Made by a program: the position numbers and the translations under genes | DNA from: Planktothrix agardhii NIES-204 | GTDB taxonomy: Bacteria > Cyanobacteriota > Cyanobacteriia > Cyanobacteriales > Microcoleaceae | Length of the DNA stretch: 64,000 bases | Assembly (NCBI GenBank): GCA_003609755.1 | Contig: AP017991.1 | Coordinates: 3,955,001-4,019,000, forward strand | Direction of reading: 5' to 3' | The notes under the pieces: generated by a model | Told to the model about the DNA's origin: nothing | Seen by the model: only the letters and a program-made list of their open reading frames with translations | The model's database searches: none | In this document: piece by piece, positions 1 through 9,891 of the stretch | How the letters are laid out: the number at the start of each line of letters is the position of its first letter | Position numbering within the stretch: the stretch's first letter is position 1

Positions 1-759
1 TTTTTATCGGTACGCTGGGGGGGGGCATTTTTTCATTGGATGTATGATGTTTTACCTGGAATTCACTTGATGGAAAAAAGTGGTATAGATTTGAATAGTA
101 TTGATTATTTTGTGTTTAATAATTACGATTTTTCCTATCAGAAAGAAACCTTAGAACTTTTGGGAATACCTGAACATAAAATCATTAGAAGTATTGATAA
201 ACCTTATATTCAAGCGAAGAAACTGATTGTCCCCGCTCCTAATTTGTTCCAAAATGATACGACAACTCCTGAATGGATTTGTAACTTTATAAAACAAAAA
301 TTACTCCCAGAAACAGCAAAAAATAAAACTGCAAATCGTCACATTTATATCAATCGGAAAAATGCAATTTCTCGGAATGTGGTTAATCAAGATGAGTTGA
401 TGAAACAGTTAGAATCCCTGAACTTTGAGAGTGTTGTTTTAGAATCCTTAACGATTTCTGAACAAGCTGAATTAATGGCGAGTGCCTCGGTGGTTTTAGC
501 CCCCCATGGAGCAGGATTATCCAATATTGTTTTCTGTCAACCTGGAACCAAAATTATCGAATTATTTGCTCCTACTTATGTTCCACCTTGCTATCGAATT
601 ATTAGTAATATTTGTGGGCTGGAACATTACTATTTAATTGGGGAACTGGTAGAGAATACAATGGACGAAGATCTGACCCATTCGGGATTGTTGAATATGC
701 GAATTAATATTGATGATTTAATGAGTTTATTGGAATTAGCAGAAATTACAGTAACTTAA
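1..759 (+). CDS. GT61-family glycosyltransferase, C-terminal part (cut by window edge)
   Basis: The reading frame is open from base 1, so the gene starts upstream; an ATG at 40 is internal. Residues before it (FLSVRWGGAFFHWMYD) match the position of FLSVKWGENYYHWMFD in the complete paralogue at 9892-11823, so this is the same GT61/DUF563 family. Further family motifs are the segment around YQKETLELLGIP, HIYINRKNA, and the C-terminal signature HGAGLSNIVFCQPGTKIIE. GT61 enzymes transfer sugars in glycan assembly; donor and acceptor cannot be told here. By analogy with the paralogue, a TPR region probably lies upstream. A run of nine G (17-25) sits in the coding sequence and could slip. The 3' end overlaps the convergent GT2 gene by 14 bases. 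Confidence 0.85.
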   Translation, partial: FLSVRWGGAFFHWMYDVLPGIHLMEKSGIDLNSIDYFVFNNYDFSYQKETLELLGIPEHKIIRSIDKPYIQAKKLIVPAPNLFQNDTTTPEWICNFIKQKLLPETAKNKTANRHIYINRKNAISRNVVNQDELMKQLESLNFESVVLESLTISEQAELMASASVVLAPHGAGLSNIVFCQPGTKIIELFAPTYVPPCYRIISNICGLEHYYLIGELVENTMDEDLTHSGLLNMRINIDDLMSLLELAEITVT

Positions 760-1780
760 TTCCCCCTTCTAAAGATTGAGAACGTTTTTCTATAGTTTGT
801 TCTAAAACCCAAAGGGTTAAATTTTGCCATTCGGTTAAATTACAAAGTTGATTCACCTCTAAAGACTGTCCTAAACTATCAGAATAATGCACAAAACTTT
901 CTGTCCAATTTATTAGGGTTTCCACCAACAAAAATGGCGTATATTGCCAAGATTTTCGTAAATATTCTACCATTTCAACAGGAAAACCTGTATAATATAA
1001 ATACCAGGAACTCCAAACTAAGGTACTGTAACGTACCCAATTTTCTATTAACCGAATTTCTAGGGGAATATTAGGAAGATTAAAAAATTTATCCAAAACA
1101 TAATTAATTGATTTCGCTTGAGAAACTCCATCCCGCATGGTATTTCGGTCATGTTGACGGTAACAAACTGTTGGTTGATGTAACCAAGCGGATTCACACC
1201 CTAATAATACCATTCTTAAGATTAAATCGACGTCTTCCGCGTGGGCTAACCCGGGTTCAAATCCTTCTATTTTTAATAACCATTCTCGACGAAACATTAA
1301 GGTTCCCATCGTCCCCAAGGGTTTCCAACGCAACCAATTTTCTAAATTCAATTCTGGAACATAATCCCAAGGCGTCGCATCCATGATAGTTTTTCCTTGT
1401 TGGTTCACTCGACGCCATCCACTTTGAACCAGTCCTAGTCGCGGTTTTGCTTGAAAAACTGCGAGTTGGGTTGCTAATTTATTGGGAAGAAAGATATCAT
1501 CTGCATCCAGAAACACAATAAACTCCCCCCGCGCCAATTTTAACCCATGATTTCGGGCGACAGAAACCCCTTGATTTTCTTGATAAACATAGTGAATATA
1601 GTTAGAATAGGGTTGTAAAACTTGACGGGTATTGTCTTGGGAACCGTCATCAATAATAATAATTTCGTCAGCAGGATATGTTTGATTAATAACACTTTCG
1701 ACGGCTTGCTCAACATAGCGATCGCAGTTGTATGCTGGAATAATTACACTAATTTGGGGAGTTTCTGAAATATTGGACAT
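746..1780 (-). CDS. GT2-family glycosyltransferase with C-terminal helical module
   Basis: A 344-residue GT-A glycosyltransferase. The N-terminus has the family 2 start SVIIPAYNCDRYVEQAVESV (about residues 11-30), IIDDGSQDNT near 42, and the DXD-type metal site FLDADD near residue 91. ED at HAEDVDLI (about 180) is in the position of the usual catalytic acid. It presumably adds a nucleotide-activated sugar to a surface glycan on the cytoplasmic side of the membrane; the donor is unknown. Residues about 250-330 (WSSWYLYYTG, then MVEYLRKSWQYTP, then LTEWQNL) form a helical tail that recurs three times in the protein at 15366-18884. It converges with and slightly overlaps the GT61 gene to its left. 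Confidence 0.9.
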   Translation of the reverse strand: MSNISETPQISVIIPAYNCDRYVEQAVESVINQTYPADEIIIIDDGSQDNTRQVLQPYSNYIHYVYQENQGVSVARNHGLKLARGEFIVFLDADDIFLPNKLATQLAVFQAKPRLGLVQSGWRRVNQQGKTIMDATPWDYVPELNLENWLRWKPLGTMGTLMFRREWLLKIEGFEPGLAHAEDVDLILRMVLLGCESAWLHQPTVCYRQHDRNTMRDGVSQAKSINYVLDKFFNLPNIPLEIRLIENWVRYSTLVWSSWYLYYTGFPVEMVEYLRKSWQYTPFLLVETLINWTESFVHYSDSLGQSLEVNQLCNLTEWQNLTLWVLEQTIEKRSQSLEGGIKLL

Positions 1781-1816
1781 AGATTTTATTGGTGAACTGT
1801 ATTAACTGTTAAACCA

Positions 1817-1864
1817 ATTACGAATTAATAAATCGTAATTAATAATTCGTAATTCGTAATTATC
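1817..1864. repeat. attacga-type heptanucleotide repeat in spacer
   Basis: The spacer between the divergent GT2 gene and the next gene holds degenerate copies of a 7-base unit (attacga/taattcg on the other strand). The same unit recurs at about 20189-20227, 53903-53932 and 56377-56393. This resembles the short tandemly repeated repetitive sequences of filamentous cyanobacteria. Confidence 0.6.
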
Positions 1865-1897
1865 AACTATAATACCTGAAAACGTTATTAATAATCG

Positions 1898-3340
1898 GTG
1901 CTAATTGTGAAAAACACTGTTTCTGTTAAAAAAAATCAAAATATTCCCTGGTTTGAACAGTTGATGGTCATGGTTGCGACGCTGAACTACGGGTTGGTTT
2001 TATTCGACATGAGTTATACGGATTTGCGAGATTACTATTTTAACTATATTCCAGTTGTGACTCAAGTTTATGATCCGATCAAAGGCATTGAACCCCATCA
2101 AATCACAGAAAAATATTTAGAGACCATTGAACAGTTAAAAGTTACGATAGCTGAAACCAGCTTATATTCGCCTGAAACCGATGAAATATTAGGAAAGTTA
2201 AGAAATCAAAGTGAGGAAATTATCAATGAAAATCCCTTTGCTATTGCCGAGAGAAGTGGAAGTTTAGAACGAATTAAAAATCGGATGCGAGATCATATCA
2301 AAAATCCCAATAATTCTGCAAAAGAATCTTTTAATATATTTTGGTCTTCATCTTATCTTAGACAAAACGGTTATGATCAAGAGATGAAATGGTTTGAGAG
2401 AAATATTAGACCGTTAGTGGCGACAAACTATTATCGCAGTATCTCGGAAAACGGAAAATTTACCCGCACGTTTTGGAAAGTTGATTTACCCTTTACTATC
2501 ATTTTTATTTTAGAATTTTTAGCGAGAACCTATTTAATTAGTCGTCGTTATTCTAAGGTAACTTGGTTTGATGCGATGTTATGGCGGTGGTATGATGTGT
2601 TTTTGTTTTTACCGATTTTTCGATTATTACGAATTATTCCGGTAACGATTCGTTTAAATCAGGTACATTTTATTAGTTTAGAACCCATTAGAATCCAAAT
2701 AACCAGGGGATTTGTCGCCGCCATTGCTCGGGAATTAACGGAGTTTGTGGTGGTTGAAGTGATTCAACAGATTCAAGGTGAAATTAGGAGAGGTGATGTT
2801 TTTAAACAACTATTTTTGAATCAAGATAAACCATATTTAGACATTAATAATGTTAATGAAATAGAAGCGATCGGCAATCATTTAATTCAGGTTGTTGTTT
2901 ATAAAGTTATTCCTAAATTAGAACTTGACATTGAAGCATTATTGCGCTACAATATAGAACAGGTTATCGAACAATCTCCGGTAATTCAACAGTTTAAAAC
3001 CATTCCAGGGTTACAACAAATTCCCCAACAGATTCAAGAAAGAATTATTACCGAACTTTCTAAATTAGCCACGGAGGGGCCCCAGGAAGCCTATCAAACC
3101 GTGGCTAAAGCCATGAATGATCCCGTGGGAACAAAATTATCTAATCAACTGGTTAAAAATTTTAATAAACTTTTAGGAGAAGAACTGCAAAAAGAACAGG
3201 GATTAGAGGAAATTAAAACCCTGTTAATTGACTTCTTAGAAGAATTCAAAATCAACTATATTCAGCAAGTGGATGAATCTAACTTTGAACAAGTTCTTGC
3301 TAAATTAAAGGAACAAAGACACATCAAAGGAACCGAATAA
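1898..3340 (+). CDS. conserved-type membrane protein of unknown function
   Basis: A 480-residue protein with a GTG start (a second GTG lies three codons in). I do not recognise a named family. The N-terminus has a hydrophobic stretch (about residues 22-37). A central hydrophobic block, from PFTIIFILEFLARTYLI through WYDVFLFLPIFRLLRIIPV (about residues 195-252), looks like two or three membrane segments and resembles the voltage-sensor/ion-channel style of aromatic and arginine-rich helices, but no selectivity filter is visible. The C-terminal 220 residues are charged and predicted helical (repeated QQIQ, EEL, EIKTLL). It stands alone between two glycosyltransferases and the rimP operon. Function is not assigned. 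Confidence 0.75.
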   Translation: MLIVKNTVSVKKNQNIPWFEQLMVMVATLNYGLVLFDMSYTDLRDYYFNYIPVVTQVYDPIKGIEPHQITEKYLETIEQLKVTIAETSLYSPETDEILGKLRNQSEEIINENPFAIAERSGSLERIKNRMRDHIKNPNNSAKESFNIFWSSSYLRQNGYDQEMKWFERNIRPLVATNYYRSISENGKFTRTFWKVDLPFTIIFILEFLARTYLISRRYSKVTWFDAMLWRWYDVFLFLPIFRLLRIIPVTIRLNQVHFISLEPIRIQITRGFVAAIARELTEFVVVEVIQQIQGEIRRGDVFKQLFLNQDKPYLDINNVNEIEAIGNHLIQVVVYKVIPKLELDIEALLRYNIEQVIEQSPVIQQFKTIPGLQQIPQQIQERIITELSKLATEGPQEAYQTVAKAMNDPVGTKLSNQLVKNFNKLLGEELQKEQGLEEIKTLLIDFLEEFKINYIQQVDESNFEQVLAKLKEQRHIKGTE

Positions 3341-3423
3341 ATAGAACTGATCCCAGACCCGAGAGCAAAACTCGAAACCCGATATCTAGCAATTGCTTTC
3401 GCTCTAAGCTAAACTAGAACAAG

Positions 3424-3503
3424 AGGCGAACCACAGGGTTCGTCTTTGGCTTGGTGAAGAGACACTGTTTCACGATCTGGAGTGGGATTGACCCCACTTT
3501 TTT
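3424..3503 (+). promoter_or_regulatory. two-hairpin leader with terminator-like second stem, ahead of rimP
   Basis: Hairpin 1 pairs 3424-3432 with 3437-3445 (nine pairs, one G-U, loop of four). Hairpin 2 pairs agtggg (3481-3486) with cccact (3493-3498) and is followed at once by a T run (3499-3503), the form of an intrinsic terminator. It lies 50 bases before the rimP ATG. It may be an attenuator for the rimP-nusA operon, since NusA autoregulation through leader termination is known in other bacteria, or simply the terminator of the gene at 1898-3340. Which one applies is inference. Confidence 0.5.
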
Positions 3504-3553
3504 AATGGCAGTTAACCTCATAACCCCTGTAGACTCTAGCATTCACGTCAACT

Positions 3554-4021
3554 ATGGCTCATCCTCTGATCCCCCAAATTCTCGACATCGCCACCCCCAT
3601 CGCCCAAACATTGGGACTGGAAGTGGTCGGGGCAACCTTTTACACCAATCAGAAACCGCCTGTGCTGCGTGTAGATATCCGCAACCCCAGTCAGGATACC
3701 GGATTGGAAGATTGTGAACGGATGAGTCGAGCCTTGGATGAGGAATTAGAGACCAGCAATATTATTCCCGATGCCTATGTGTTGGAGATTTCCAGCCCCG
3801 GAATTTCGGAATCTTTAACCAGTGATCGAGAATTCGTTTCATTTAAAGGATTTTCCATTATTGTTAAAACATCAGAACCCTACAAAGGTCATTCTCAACA
3901 ACGGGGAAAACTGGTGAGTCGGGATGAAAATGCGGTTTATTTAAGCCAAAAAGGACGACAACTAGCCATTCCCCGGGAATTAATTACGGAAGTGTTATTC
4001 GATGAAAGTGTCGAGGAGTAA
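3554..4021 (+). CDS. rimP: ribosome maturation factor RimP
   Basis: A 155-residue RimP (DUF150) protein, needed for maturation of the 30S subunit. The N-terminal alpha/beta domain contains [10 protein letters not shown] and LRVDIRNP, followed by the family signature [14 protein letters not shown] and [14 protein letters not shown] (about residues 75-100). The C-terminal SH3-like domain spans about residues 105-150 ([13 protein letters not shown]). It is the first gene of the rimP-nusA-ylxR-infB cluster conserved across bacteria, and the gap to nusA is 125 bases. Nothing unusual in length or sequence. Confidence 0.95.
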   Translation: MAHPLIPQILDIATPIAQTLGLEVVGATFYTNQKPPVLRVDIRNPSQDTGLEDCERMSRALDEELETSNIIPDAYVLEISSPGISESLTSDREFVSFKGFSIIVKTSEPYKGHSQQRGKLVSRDENAVYLSQKGRQLAIPRELITEVLFDESVEE

Positions 4022-4146
4022 AGATTTTAACCCTTAAAGATTTTAACCGATCGTGATTTAACCTTTCGGGCGGTGTACTTCCCCAATTTTCTGTGAAAAA
4101 TTCATCTGTGTGATCAACAAAAAATAAAGTTTAGAGGATAAAAACT

Positions 4147-5367
4147 ATGTCAATGGTGAGTTTGCCCGGTTTACAAGATATGATTAATGGTATTTCTCAA
4201 GAGCGGAATTTACCGAAACAGGCCGTAGAAGAAGCCCTACGAGAAGCTCTATTAAAAGGGTATGAACGCTATCGTCGTACCATCGAAATTCAGACCCAAT
4301 TTAGTGAAGATTATTTTGATAATTTTGATGTCGAACTCGATGTCGATGAAGAAGGATTTCGAGTCTTAGCCAAAAATTTAACCATTGTTGAACAAGTTAG
4401 CAACCAAGATCATCAAATTGCCTTAAAAGACGTGCGAGAAGTCGCTCCCGAAGCCCAATTAGGGGATACCGTCACCCTAGATGTTACCCCGGATCAAGGG
4501 GAATTTGGTCGGATGGCAGCGATCCAAACTAAACAGGTTTTAGCTCAAAAACTGCGGGATAAGCAGCGCAAAATGATTCAGGAGGAGTTTAAAGAACTTG
4601 AAGGCACGGTATTGCAAGCCAAAGTCCTCCGATTTGAACGCCAGTCGGTGATTCTGGAAGTAGCCAGTGGTTTTGGTCGCACCAGTGTGGAAGCGGAACT
4701 TTCTAAACGGGAACAACTGCCCAATGATAACTACCGCGCCAATGCCACCTTCCGGGTCTATTTGAAAAAAGTCTCCCAAGGTTCCCAACGGGGGCCCCAA
4801 TTATTAGTATCCAGGGCCGATGCCGGGTTAGTGGTGTATCTCTTTGCCAATGAAGTCCCAGAAATTGAGGATGAAGTGGTGCGAATTGTGGCCGTGGCCA
4901 GGGAAGCCAACCCTCCTTCCCGTCACGTCGGCCCCCGGACTAAAATAGCAGTAGATACCATCGATCGAGATGTTGATCCTGTGGGAGCCTGTATTGGGGC
5001 TAGGGGGTCACGGATTCAAGTGGTGGTGAACGAACTGCGGGGCGAGAAAATAGACGTGATTCGCTGGTCTCCTGACCCAGCCACCTATATTGCTAATGCC
5101 CTGAGTCCGGCGAGAGTCGATGAAGTTCGTTTAGTCAATCCCGATGAACGTCGCGCCCATATTCTGGTTCCTGAAGATCAATTGAGTTTGGCCATTGGCA
5201 AGGAGGGGCAAAATGTTCGTCTCGCTGCTCGGTTGACGGGATGGAAAATTGATATTAAGGATACGGCTAAATATGATGCAGCAGCCGAAGATCAAAAAAT
5301 CGCCGAAGAACTCGAACGTCAGGATGCGATCAACGATCGCAACTATGATGAATTTAAGGAGGAATAG
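4147..5367 (+). CDS. nusA: transcription termination/antitermination factor NusA
   Basis: A 406-residue NusA, which binds RNA polymerase and modulates pausing, termination and antitermination. The N-terminal polymerase-binding domain covers about residues 1-130. The S1 domain follows (GTVLQAKVLRF to QLLVSRADA, about 150-225). Two KH domains come next: DPVGACIGARGSRIQ near 278 and LSLAIGKEGQNVRLAARL near 345. The protein ends soon after KH2 in an acidic tail and lacks the C-terminal acidic repeats of enterobacterial NusA, as is usual in cyanobacteria. agagg (4133-4137) is a good ribosome-binding site nine bases before ATG. It is cotranscribed with rimP by position. Confidence 0.96.
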   Translation: MSMVSLPGLQDMINGISQERNLPKQAVEEALREALLKGYERYRRTIEIQTQFSEDYFDNFDVELDVDEEGFRVLAKNLTIVEQVSNQDHQIALKDVREVAPEAQLGDTVTLDVTPDQGEFGRMAAIQTKQVLAQKLRDKQRKMIQEEFKELEGTVLQAKVLRFERQSVILEVASGFGRTSVEAELSKREQLPNDNYRANATFRVYLKKVSQGSQRGPQLLVSRADAGLVVYLFANEVPEIEDEVVRIVAVAREANPPSRHVGPRTKIAVDTIDRDVDPVGACIGARGSRIQVVVNELRGEKIDVIRWSPDPATYIANALSPARVDEVRLVNPDERRAHILVPEDQLSLAIGKEGQNVRLAARLTGWKIDIKDTAKYDAAAEDQKIAEELERQDAINDRNYDEFKEE

Positions 5368-5452
5368 GAGAGCAGGGGGAGTACCGGAGGTAGGGGGAGC
5401 AGGGCAGGTAAACTCTTTCTATTACCCATTACCCAAAACCCATTACCCGCTA
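5366..5452 (+). repeat. G-rich dispersed repeat, copy A
   Basis: Between nusA and ylxR, a G-rich stretch (gggggagcagggcagg) leads into gtaaactctttctattaccc and tandem attaccc units. The complement of 20215-20283 carries the same order: G-rich stretch, gtaaactccttctattaccc, then heptamers. It does not encode anything recognisable and lies inside the nusA operon. Confidence 0.6.
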
Positions 5453-5466
5453 TAACTGTCAAGCCC

Positions 5467-5709
5467 ATGAAAAATCAACGTCGTTGTGTGGCTTGTCGCC
5501 GATTAGGGGCAAAAGAAAGCTTCTGGCGATTTGTCAGGCTCTATTCATCAGATCAGGTACAATTGGATCATGGCATGGGTCGTTCGGCCTATCTTTGCCC
5601 TAACCCAGATTGTTTGAAGGTGGCTCAGAAAAAAAATCGACTGGGACACGCACTCCGAATATCGGTGTCAGAGGAAGTTTATCAAGGCCTATGGCAGCGT
5701 TTAGATTAA
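5467..5709 (+). CDS. ylxR: YlxR family RNA-binding protein (DUF448)
   Basis: An 80-residue protein with the DUF448 hallmarks: RRCVACRR at the N-terminus, then a lysine/arginine-rich groove, GRSAYLCPNPDCLK near residue 38, and AQKKNRLGHALR. Members sit between nusA and infB in most bacteria and are thought to bind RNA or to act as nucleoid-associated regulators. Here it follows nusA by 99 bases, which hold a G-rich repeat. The 427-base gap to infB is long for this operon. Confidence 0.9.
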   Translation: MKNQRRCVACRRLGAKESFWRFVRLYSSDQVQLDHGMGRSAYLCPNPDCLKVAQKKNRLGHALRISVSEEVYQGLWQRLD

Positions 5710-6136
5710 CCTGGAATTGATCCCCATGTCCTACTTGGTAGGGAAGGGTGGGAAAAATTGCCTGGGATCTGAAGATCTTGAGTTGCTCAACAATATCTTT
5801 CTGTTCAATCAGCAAACCTACTCTCCAGATAGAGGACTAGAAGGTTTATGTTAAAGCAGAATAGAGTAGACTGAGTAACTAAATTGATTATTATTCACCA
5901 TCCGGTTAATATCTGCTAACTTGATAAAGGCAATACTAAAGATTTGAGGAATTAGATTTCACCAAAAATTAAAATAAAATTAAGAACTGTCAAAGCAGAC
6001 CTTACATCTGCATCCTTGACACTTAAATAACCAGAGCAGATGATATCGTTATTTAAAACGTGCGGGTTACTGTTGTAAGAGTAAATCGAACTATGTAAAC
6101 ATCAAACCATGGGTAGGTACGAAGAGGGGTTAGTGG
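5710..6136 (+). other. spacer before infB, no gene seen
   Basis: I find no convincing reading frame, tRNA or terminator in this 427-base gap. A short purine-rich stretch (gaagaggggttagtgg, about 6120-6135) precedes the infB ATG and may serve as its ribosome-binding region. The gap may contain an additional infB promoter, but no clear -35/-10 pair stands out. Confidence 0.5.
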
Positions 6137-9100
6137 ATGAACAACGCCAAAGTCAGAATTTACGAACTATCACGGGAACTTAATTTGGATAACAAGGACA
6201 TCTTAGCGGTGTGTGAACGGCTAAATATCTCAGTTAAAAGCCACAGTAGCACGATTTCAGAATCAGATAAAGAACGCATTGAAAAATACGTCGCAACTCA
6301 TCCGAACCCGGGTCAGCTTGAAGGAAAAGCACCCGGATCTCCTCCTAATGCGAAATTATCAGCGATCGCACCCAGCGACAAAAAACGGCAAGAAATTTTA
6401 GAGATCCAGAAGCCCAAAATTCGGTCGAGCTTCGAGTCCTCCCCCCCCTACGATGAGGCGAGTTCCTCTGAATCAGCTTCTGTTGCTACCCCACCTAAAT
6501 CACTTGTTTCTTCAAAAGCGCCTGTGAAACCCACGTTAAATCGACCTGTATTATCAAAACCCACTGCTCCGGCTCAAGCGGAAACGGAATCTTCCCCCAT
6601 AACAGCCGAGAAAGTGGCCTCAGAAACCGAAGATATGGCCATGGGGGTTTCTGTCGGGGAAATAGAAACATCTGAACAGATTGATTCATCCCCATTGGAA
6701 GCCGCACCTCTTTCTGCTCCCCCTATTAGACCTGCAGAGCCAGTTCCCGTGAGTATCAGTGTGAACCCGGAACCAGCAGCCATTTCTAAAAATAAGCCCG
6801 TTTTGAAGACAAATAAACCAACGCCTAAACCCGTTGAGTCAAAGTCTAAACCGGACTCTCCCGAAAAACCGACTCCCAAATCTCAACAAACTACCCCAGA
6901 AGGGAAAGAAAAAGATTCAGAGGGCCGAAGACCGCCCCGTAAAGAAGTTGGCAGTCCCAGACCCCGCTCAATTTCTGATTTACAGGCTCCTCCGTCCCGT
7001 AAGCCAGCGGCTCAAGTGATTGATGAGGATGGAGAATCGACCGAGGGTGCCGAGGAGGAACCCTTAGCCACCACCGATGATTTAGTCAAACGGCCAAAAC
7101 GGGCTGTAACCCTGACTCGGCCGAACCCCCCCCGCACTGGAAAACGCGGGCCAGCATGGGAGGAGGAAGAAGAAGAAGTTGTAGATACCGCTAAAACCAA
7201 GGCGGCTAAACTCAAAGCCAAGCGACGGGCTAAACCCTCCTTAGATGAGGACGACGACGATGAAATGAATGCGTTGTCTCTACTGAATGCCAACAACGCC
7301 ATGATTAGCGTCTCCCTAGCCCGTCCCCCCAAACCCAAAGCCAGCCCCGGACAAAGTGTGGCAGCGATAACGGTTAGACCGAAAAAACCCGCACCCAGTC
7401 GGGGTTCGAGTTCTGGAGGAGGCAATACGCGCCGGACGGAGGCTAAACCCAAGGCTGAACGCCCGGAGAAAGTCATCGTACCTGGGCCAATGACCGTTCA
7501 GGAACTCGCCTCTGCCTTAATCTTGCCGGAAACGGAAATTATCAAACGCCTGTTTTCCCAAGGGATTGCAGTTAATATTACCGAAACCCTCGACTACAAC
7601 ACAATTCTGTTAATCTGTCAAGACCTCGGCGTTGAAGTTGAAAACGAAAAACTCAAATCCGGTGCTATCAAGCCCGACAATATACTGAACGCAGAGGATC
7701 TGGAGCATCTGCAACGGCGTCCTCCGGTGGTCACGATCATGGGTCACGTCGATCACGGGAAAACCACCCTCCTCGATGCGATCCGCGAAACCAAAGTGGC
7801 TCAAGGAGAGGCTGGGGGCATCACCCAACACATCGGAGCCTATCATGTCGATATGGAACATGAGGGCAAAACCCAGCAAGTGGTCTTCCTCGATACTCCG
7901 GGTCACGAAGCCTTTACCGCCATGCGAGCCCGGGGCGCACGAGTTACGGATGTGGCAATTCTGGTGGTGGCCGCCGATGATGGAGTCCAACCCCAAACCA
8001 TTGAAGCCATTAGTCACGCTAAGGCTGCCGGAGTCCCGATGATTATTGCTATCAACAAAATTGATAAGGAAGGTGCCCAGCCTGATCGGGTGAAACAGGA
8101 GTTAACGGAATTTGCCCTGGTTCCTGAAGAATGGGGCGGTGACACGATTATGGTTCCCGTCAGTGCCATCAGGGGAGAAAACCTTGATACTCTCCTAGAA
8201 ATGATTCTGTTAGTGGCGGAGGTGGAAGATCTCTATGCCAACCCTGACCGAGCCGCGAAAGGAACGATTATTGAAGCTCACCTTGACAAGTCCCGTGGCC
8301 CTGTGGCGACGCTGTTGGTACAAAATGGTACCCTGCGAGTTGGGGATATTGTGGTGGCGGGTTCCGTCCTGGGTAAAGTCCGGGCGATGGTGGATGACCG
8401 AGGCGATCGGGTTGATAATGCCAGTCCTTCCTTTGCCGTTGAGGTCTTAGGTCTGCGGGATGTCCCGGCGGCTGGGGATGAATTCGAGGTCTTTGAAAGT
8501 GAAAAAGAAGCCTCGGCTTTGGCCACCCAACGGGCAGAAACGAAACGGGAAACCCGCTTAATCAAGGGTCGGATCAGTCTGAGTGAATTCTCCGCCCGTG
8601 CTCAACAGGGTGAGTTGAAAGAACTGAACTTGATCCTGAAGGGGGATGTTCAAGGATCTATAGAAGCGATCGTTGGAGCCCTGAAGAAACTGCCTCAGAA
8701 AGAGGTGGAACTACAACTGCTGTTAGCGGCCCCGGGTGAAATTACGGAAACGGATATTGACTTAGCCGCGGCTAGTAATGCGGTCTTACTTGGATTTAAC
8801 ACCACCTTAGCCCATGGTGCTCGTCAAGCTGCCGATCGCGCCGGAGTTGACATCCGAGACTACAACATCATTTACAACCTCTTAGATGACGTCCAGGCTG
8901 CCATGGAAGGGCTATTAGAACCGGAACTGGTGGAGGAACATCTAGGTCAAGTGGAAGTCCGGGCGATTTTCCCCGTGGGACGCAATACCATCGCTGGTTG
9001 TTATGTGCTGTCGGGTAAAGTGATTCGGAACTGTAAAGTCCGAATTCGCCGGAAAAATGAAGTGGTTCACGAAGGTGTCCTCGACTCCCTGAAACGGATG

Positions 9101-9235
9101 AAAGAGGATGCTAAGGAAGTCAATGCTGGCTACGAGTGCGGTGTCGCCTTGGATAACTTCAACGACTGGGCGATGGGCGATATTATCGAAGCCTATCGGA
9201 TGACTACTAAACGTCGTACTTTGTCTCTGTCTTGA
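6137..9235 (+). CDS. infB: translation initiation factor IF-2
   Basis: A 1032-residue IF-2, the GTPase that brings initiator fMet-tRNA to the 30S subunit and promotes subunit joining. The N-terminal IF2_N module ([24 protein letters not shown]) is followed by a long low-complexity proline/lysine/glutamate-rich linker (about residues 60-440), normal for cyanobacterial IF-2. A second IF2_N-like segment precedes the G domain. G motifs: GHVDHGKTT (about 535), DTPGHEAF (about 586), NKID (about 639). Domains II, III and the C-terminal tRNA-binding domain follow ([18 protein letters not shown]). A strong terminator follows 48 bases downstream, closing the operon. Confidence 0.97.
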   Translation: MNNAKVRIYELSRELNLDNKDILAVCERLNISVKSHSSTISESDKERIEKYVATHPNPGQLEGKAPGSPPNAKLSAIAPSDKKRQEILEIQKPKIRSSFESSPPYDEASSSESASVATPPKSLVSSKAPVKPTLNRPVLSKPTAPAQAETESSPITAEKVASETEDMAMGVSVGEIETSEQIDSSPLEAAPLSAPPIRPAEPVPVSISVNPEPAAISKNKPVLKTNKPTPKPVESKSKPDSPEKPTPKSQQTTPEGKEKDSEGRRPPRKEVGSPRPRSISDLQAPPSRKPAAQVIDEDGESTEGAEEEPLATTDDLVKRPKRAVTLTRPNPPRTGKRGPAWEEEEEEVVDTAKTKAAKLKAKRRAKPSLDEDDDDEMNALSLLNANNAMISVSLARPPKPKASPGQSVAAITVRPKKPAPSRGSSSGGGNTRRTEAKPKAERPEKVIVPGPMTVQELASALILPETEIIKRLFSQGIAVNITETLDYNTILLICQDLGVEVENEKLKSGAIKPDNILNAEDLEHLQRRPPVVTIMGHVDHGKTTLLDAIRETKVAQGEAGGITQHIGAYHVDMEHEGKTQQVVFLDTPGHEAFTAMRARGARVTDVAILVVAADDGVQPQTIEAISHAKAAGVPMIIAINKIDKEGAQPDRVKQELTEFALVPEEWGGDTIMVPVSAIRGENLDTLLEMILLVAEVEDLYANPDRAAKGTIIEAHLDKSRGPVATLLVQNGTLRVGDIVVAGSVLGKVRAMVDDRGDRVDNASPSFAVEVLGLRDVPAAGDEFEVFESEKEASALATQRAETKRETRLIKGRISLSEFSARAQQGELKELNLILKGDVQGSIEAIVGALKKLPQKEVELQLLLAAPGEITETDIDLAAASNAVLLGFNTTLAHGARQAADRAGVDIRDYNIIYNLLDDVQAAMEGLLEPELVEEHLGQVEVRAIFPVGRNTIAGCYVLSGKVIRNCKVRIRRKNEVVHEGVLDSLKRMKEDAKEVNAGYECGVALDNFNDWAMGDIIEAYRMTTKRRTLSLS

Positions 9236-9283
9236 ACGGAGCAAAAGCGCACCCAATAATGGGGGAATGTTAACCCTTATTTC

Positions 9284-9330
9284 TCATCAGCCACCCGTAA
9301 TTGCTGCAATTGGGTGGCTGATGATTTTTT
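9284..9330 (+). terminator. intrinsic terminator of the infB operon
   Basis: A perfect 13-base stem (tcatcagccaccc at 9284-9296 with gggtggctgatga at 9312-9324) is followed by a T run to 9330. It lies between the convergent infB and TspO-like genes and touches the stop codon of the latter. Confidence 0.9.
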
Positions 9331-9805
9331 AAGTATCTAGGGGATTTAGGGGGATCATAGCCCAGGTGGTGTAGGTTCCAATTGGACTCCAGAGGACAAA
9401 CGGGAGGAGTAAATAGGCTGCGGTTTGAGATACTGGCCAAACACTCACCATTAACATCAAGCCTAAAATAAAACCTGTCCCTCCTAATATTGTTCCGACC
9501 CGTAAACTTTTGGCTTTACACATGACCGGGGTATAGGACAAAATCACTAATTCTACTAATAGATAAAATCCCATTAATACCCAGGTTTGGGATATTCCGG
9601 GTTCGGCTTCCCAGACTAAAATTGCTGACCAAGCCCCCGCAATAAAAACGATTATCCAAATTAAAGGAATTGCTTTTTCAAAGGTTAACCAACTGGGACG
9701 GGTTAAGCGATTAAACCATCGGATGTCATCAGAGGTTAATAGAATATTATTGGCTAGGGCGACTAAAAACGCCACTCCTCCAATTACCATCCAAGATTTA
9801 ATCAT
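9329..9805 (-). CDS. TspO/MBR family tryptophan-rich membrane protein
   Basis: A 158-residue protein with about five hydrophobic segments, the expected fold of TspO/MBR proteins. Supporting motifs: LTRPSWLTFEKAIPLIWII near residues 34-52, in the position of the family's proline/tryptophan-rich loop, WILMGFY-like helix starts, and LLLPFVLWSPIGTYTTWAMIPLN at the C-terminus. Family members bind porphyrins and related ligands and take part in stress or tetrapyrrole signalling. The sequence is divergent from the best-known TspO proteins, so the ligand is not predicted. It is a single gene converging on infB. Confidence 0.75.
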   Translation of the reverse strand: MIKSWMVIGGVAFLVALANNILLTSDDIRWFNRLTRPSWLTFEKAIPLIWIIVFIAGAWSAILVWEAEPGISQTWVLMGFYLLVELVILSYTPVMCKAKSLRVGTILGGTGFILGLMLMVSVWPVSQTAAYLLLPFVLWSPIGTYTTWAMIPLNPLDT

Positions 9806-9891
9806 AATTTTTAACTCTTTTAACCCTATTCAGATTATTTTAGTTGGTTATTAGTCAAATCTCCCAAAAGCATAAAAATTGCTCCCTATCC

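Noticed and set aside
1240-1275. tRNA-like gggttcaaatcc string
   Set aside because: Lies within the GT2 gene and no cloverleaf can be formed around it.
3451-3717. 88-codon frame overlapping the start of rimP
   Set aside because: Runs through the leader hairpin and in a second frame of rimP; rimP is well supported.
7012-7476. 154-codon frame antisense to infB
   Set aside because: Low-complexity serine/arginine translation that mirrors the proline/lysine-rich linker of IF-2; infB is a certain gene.
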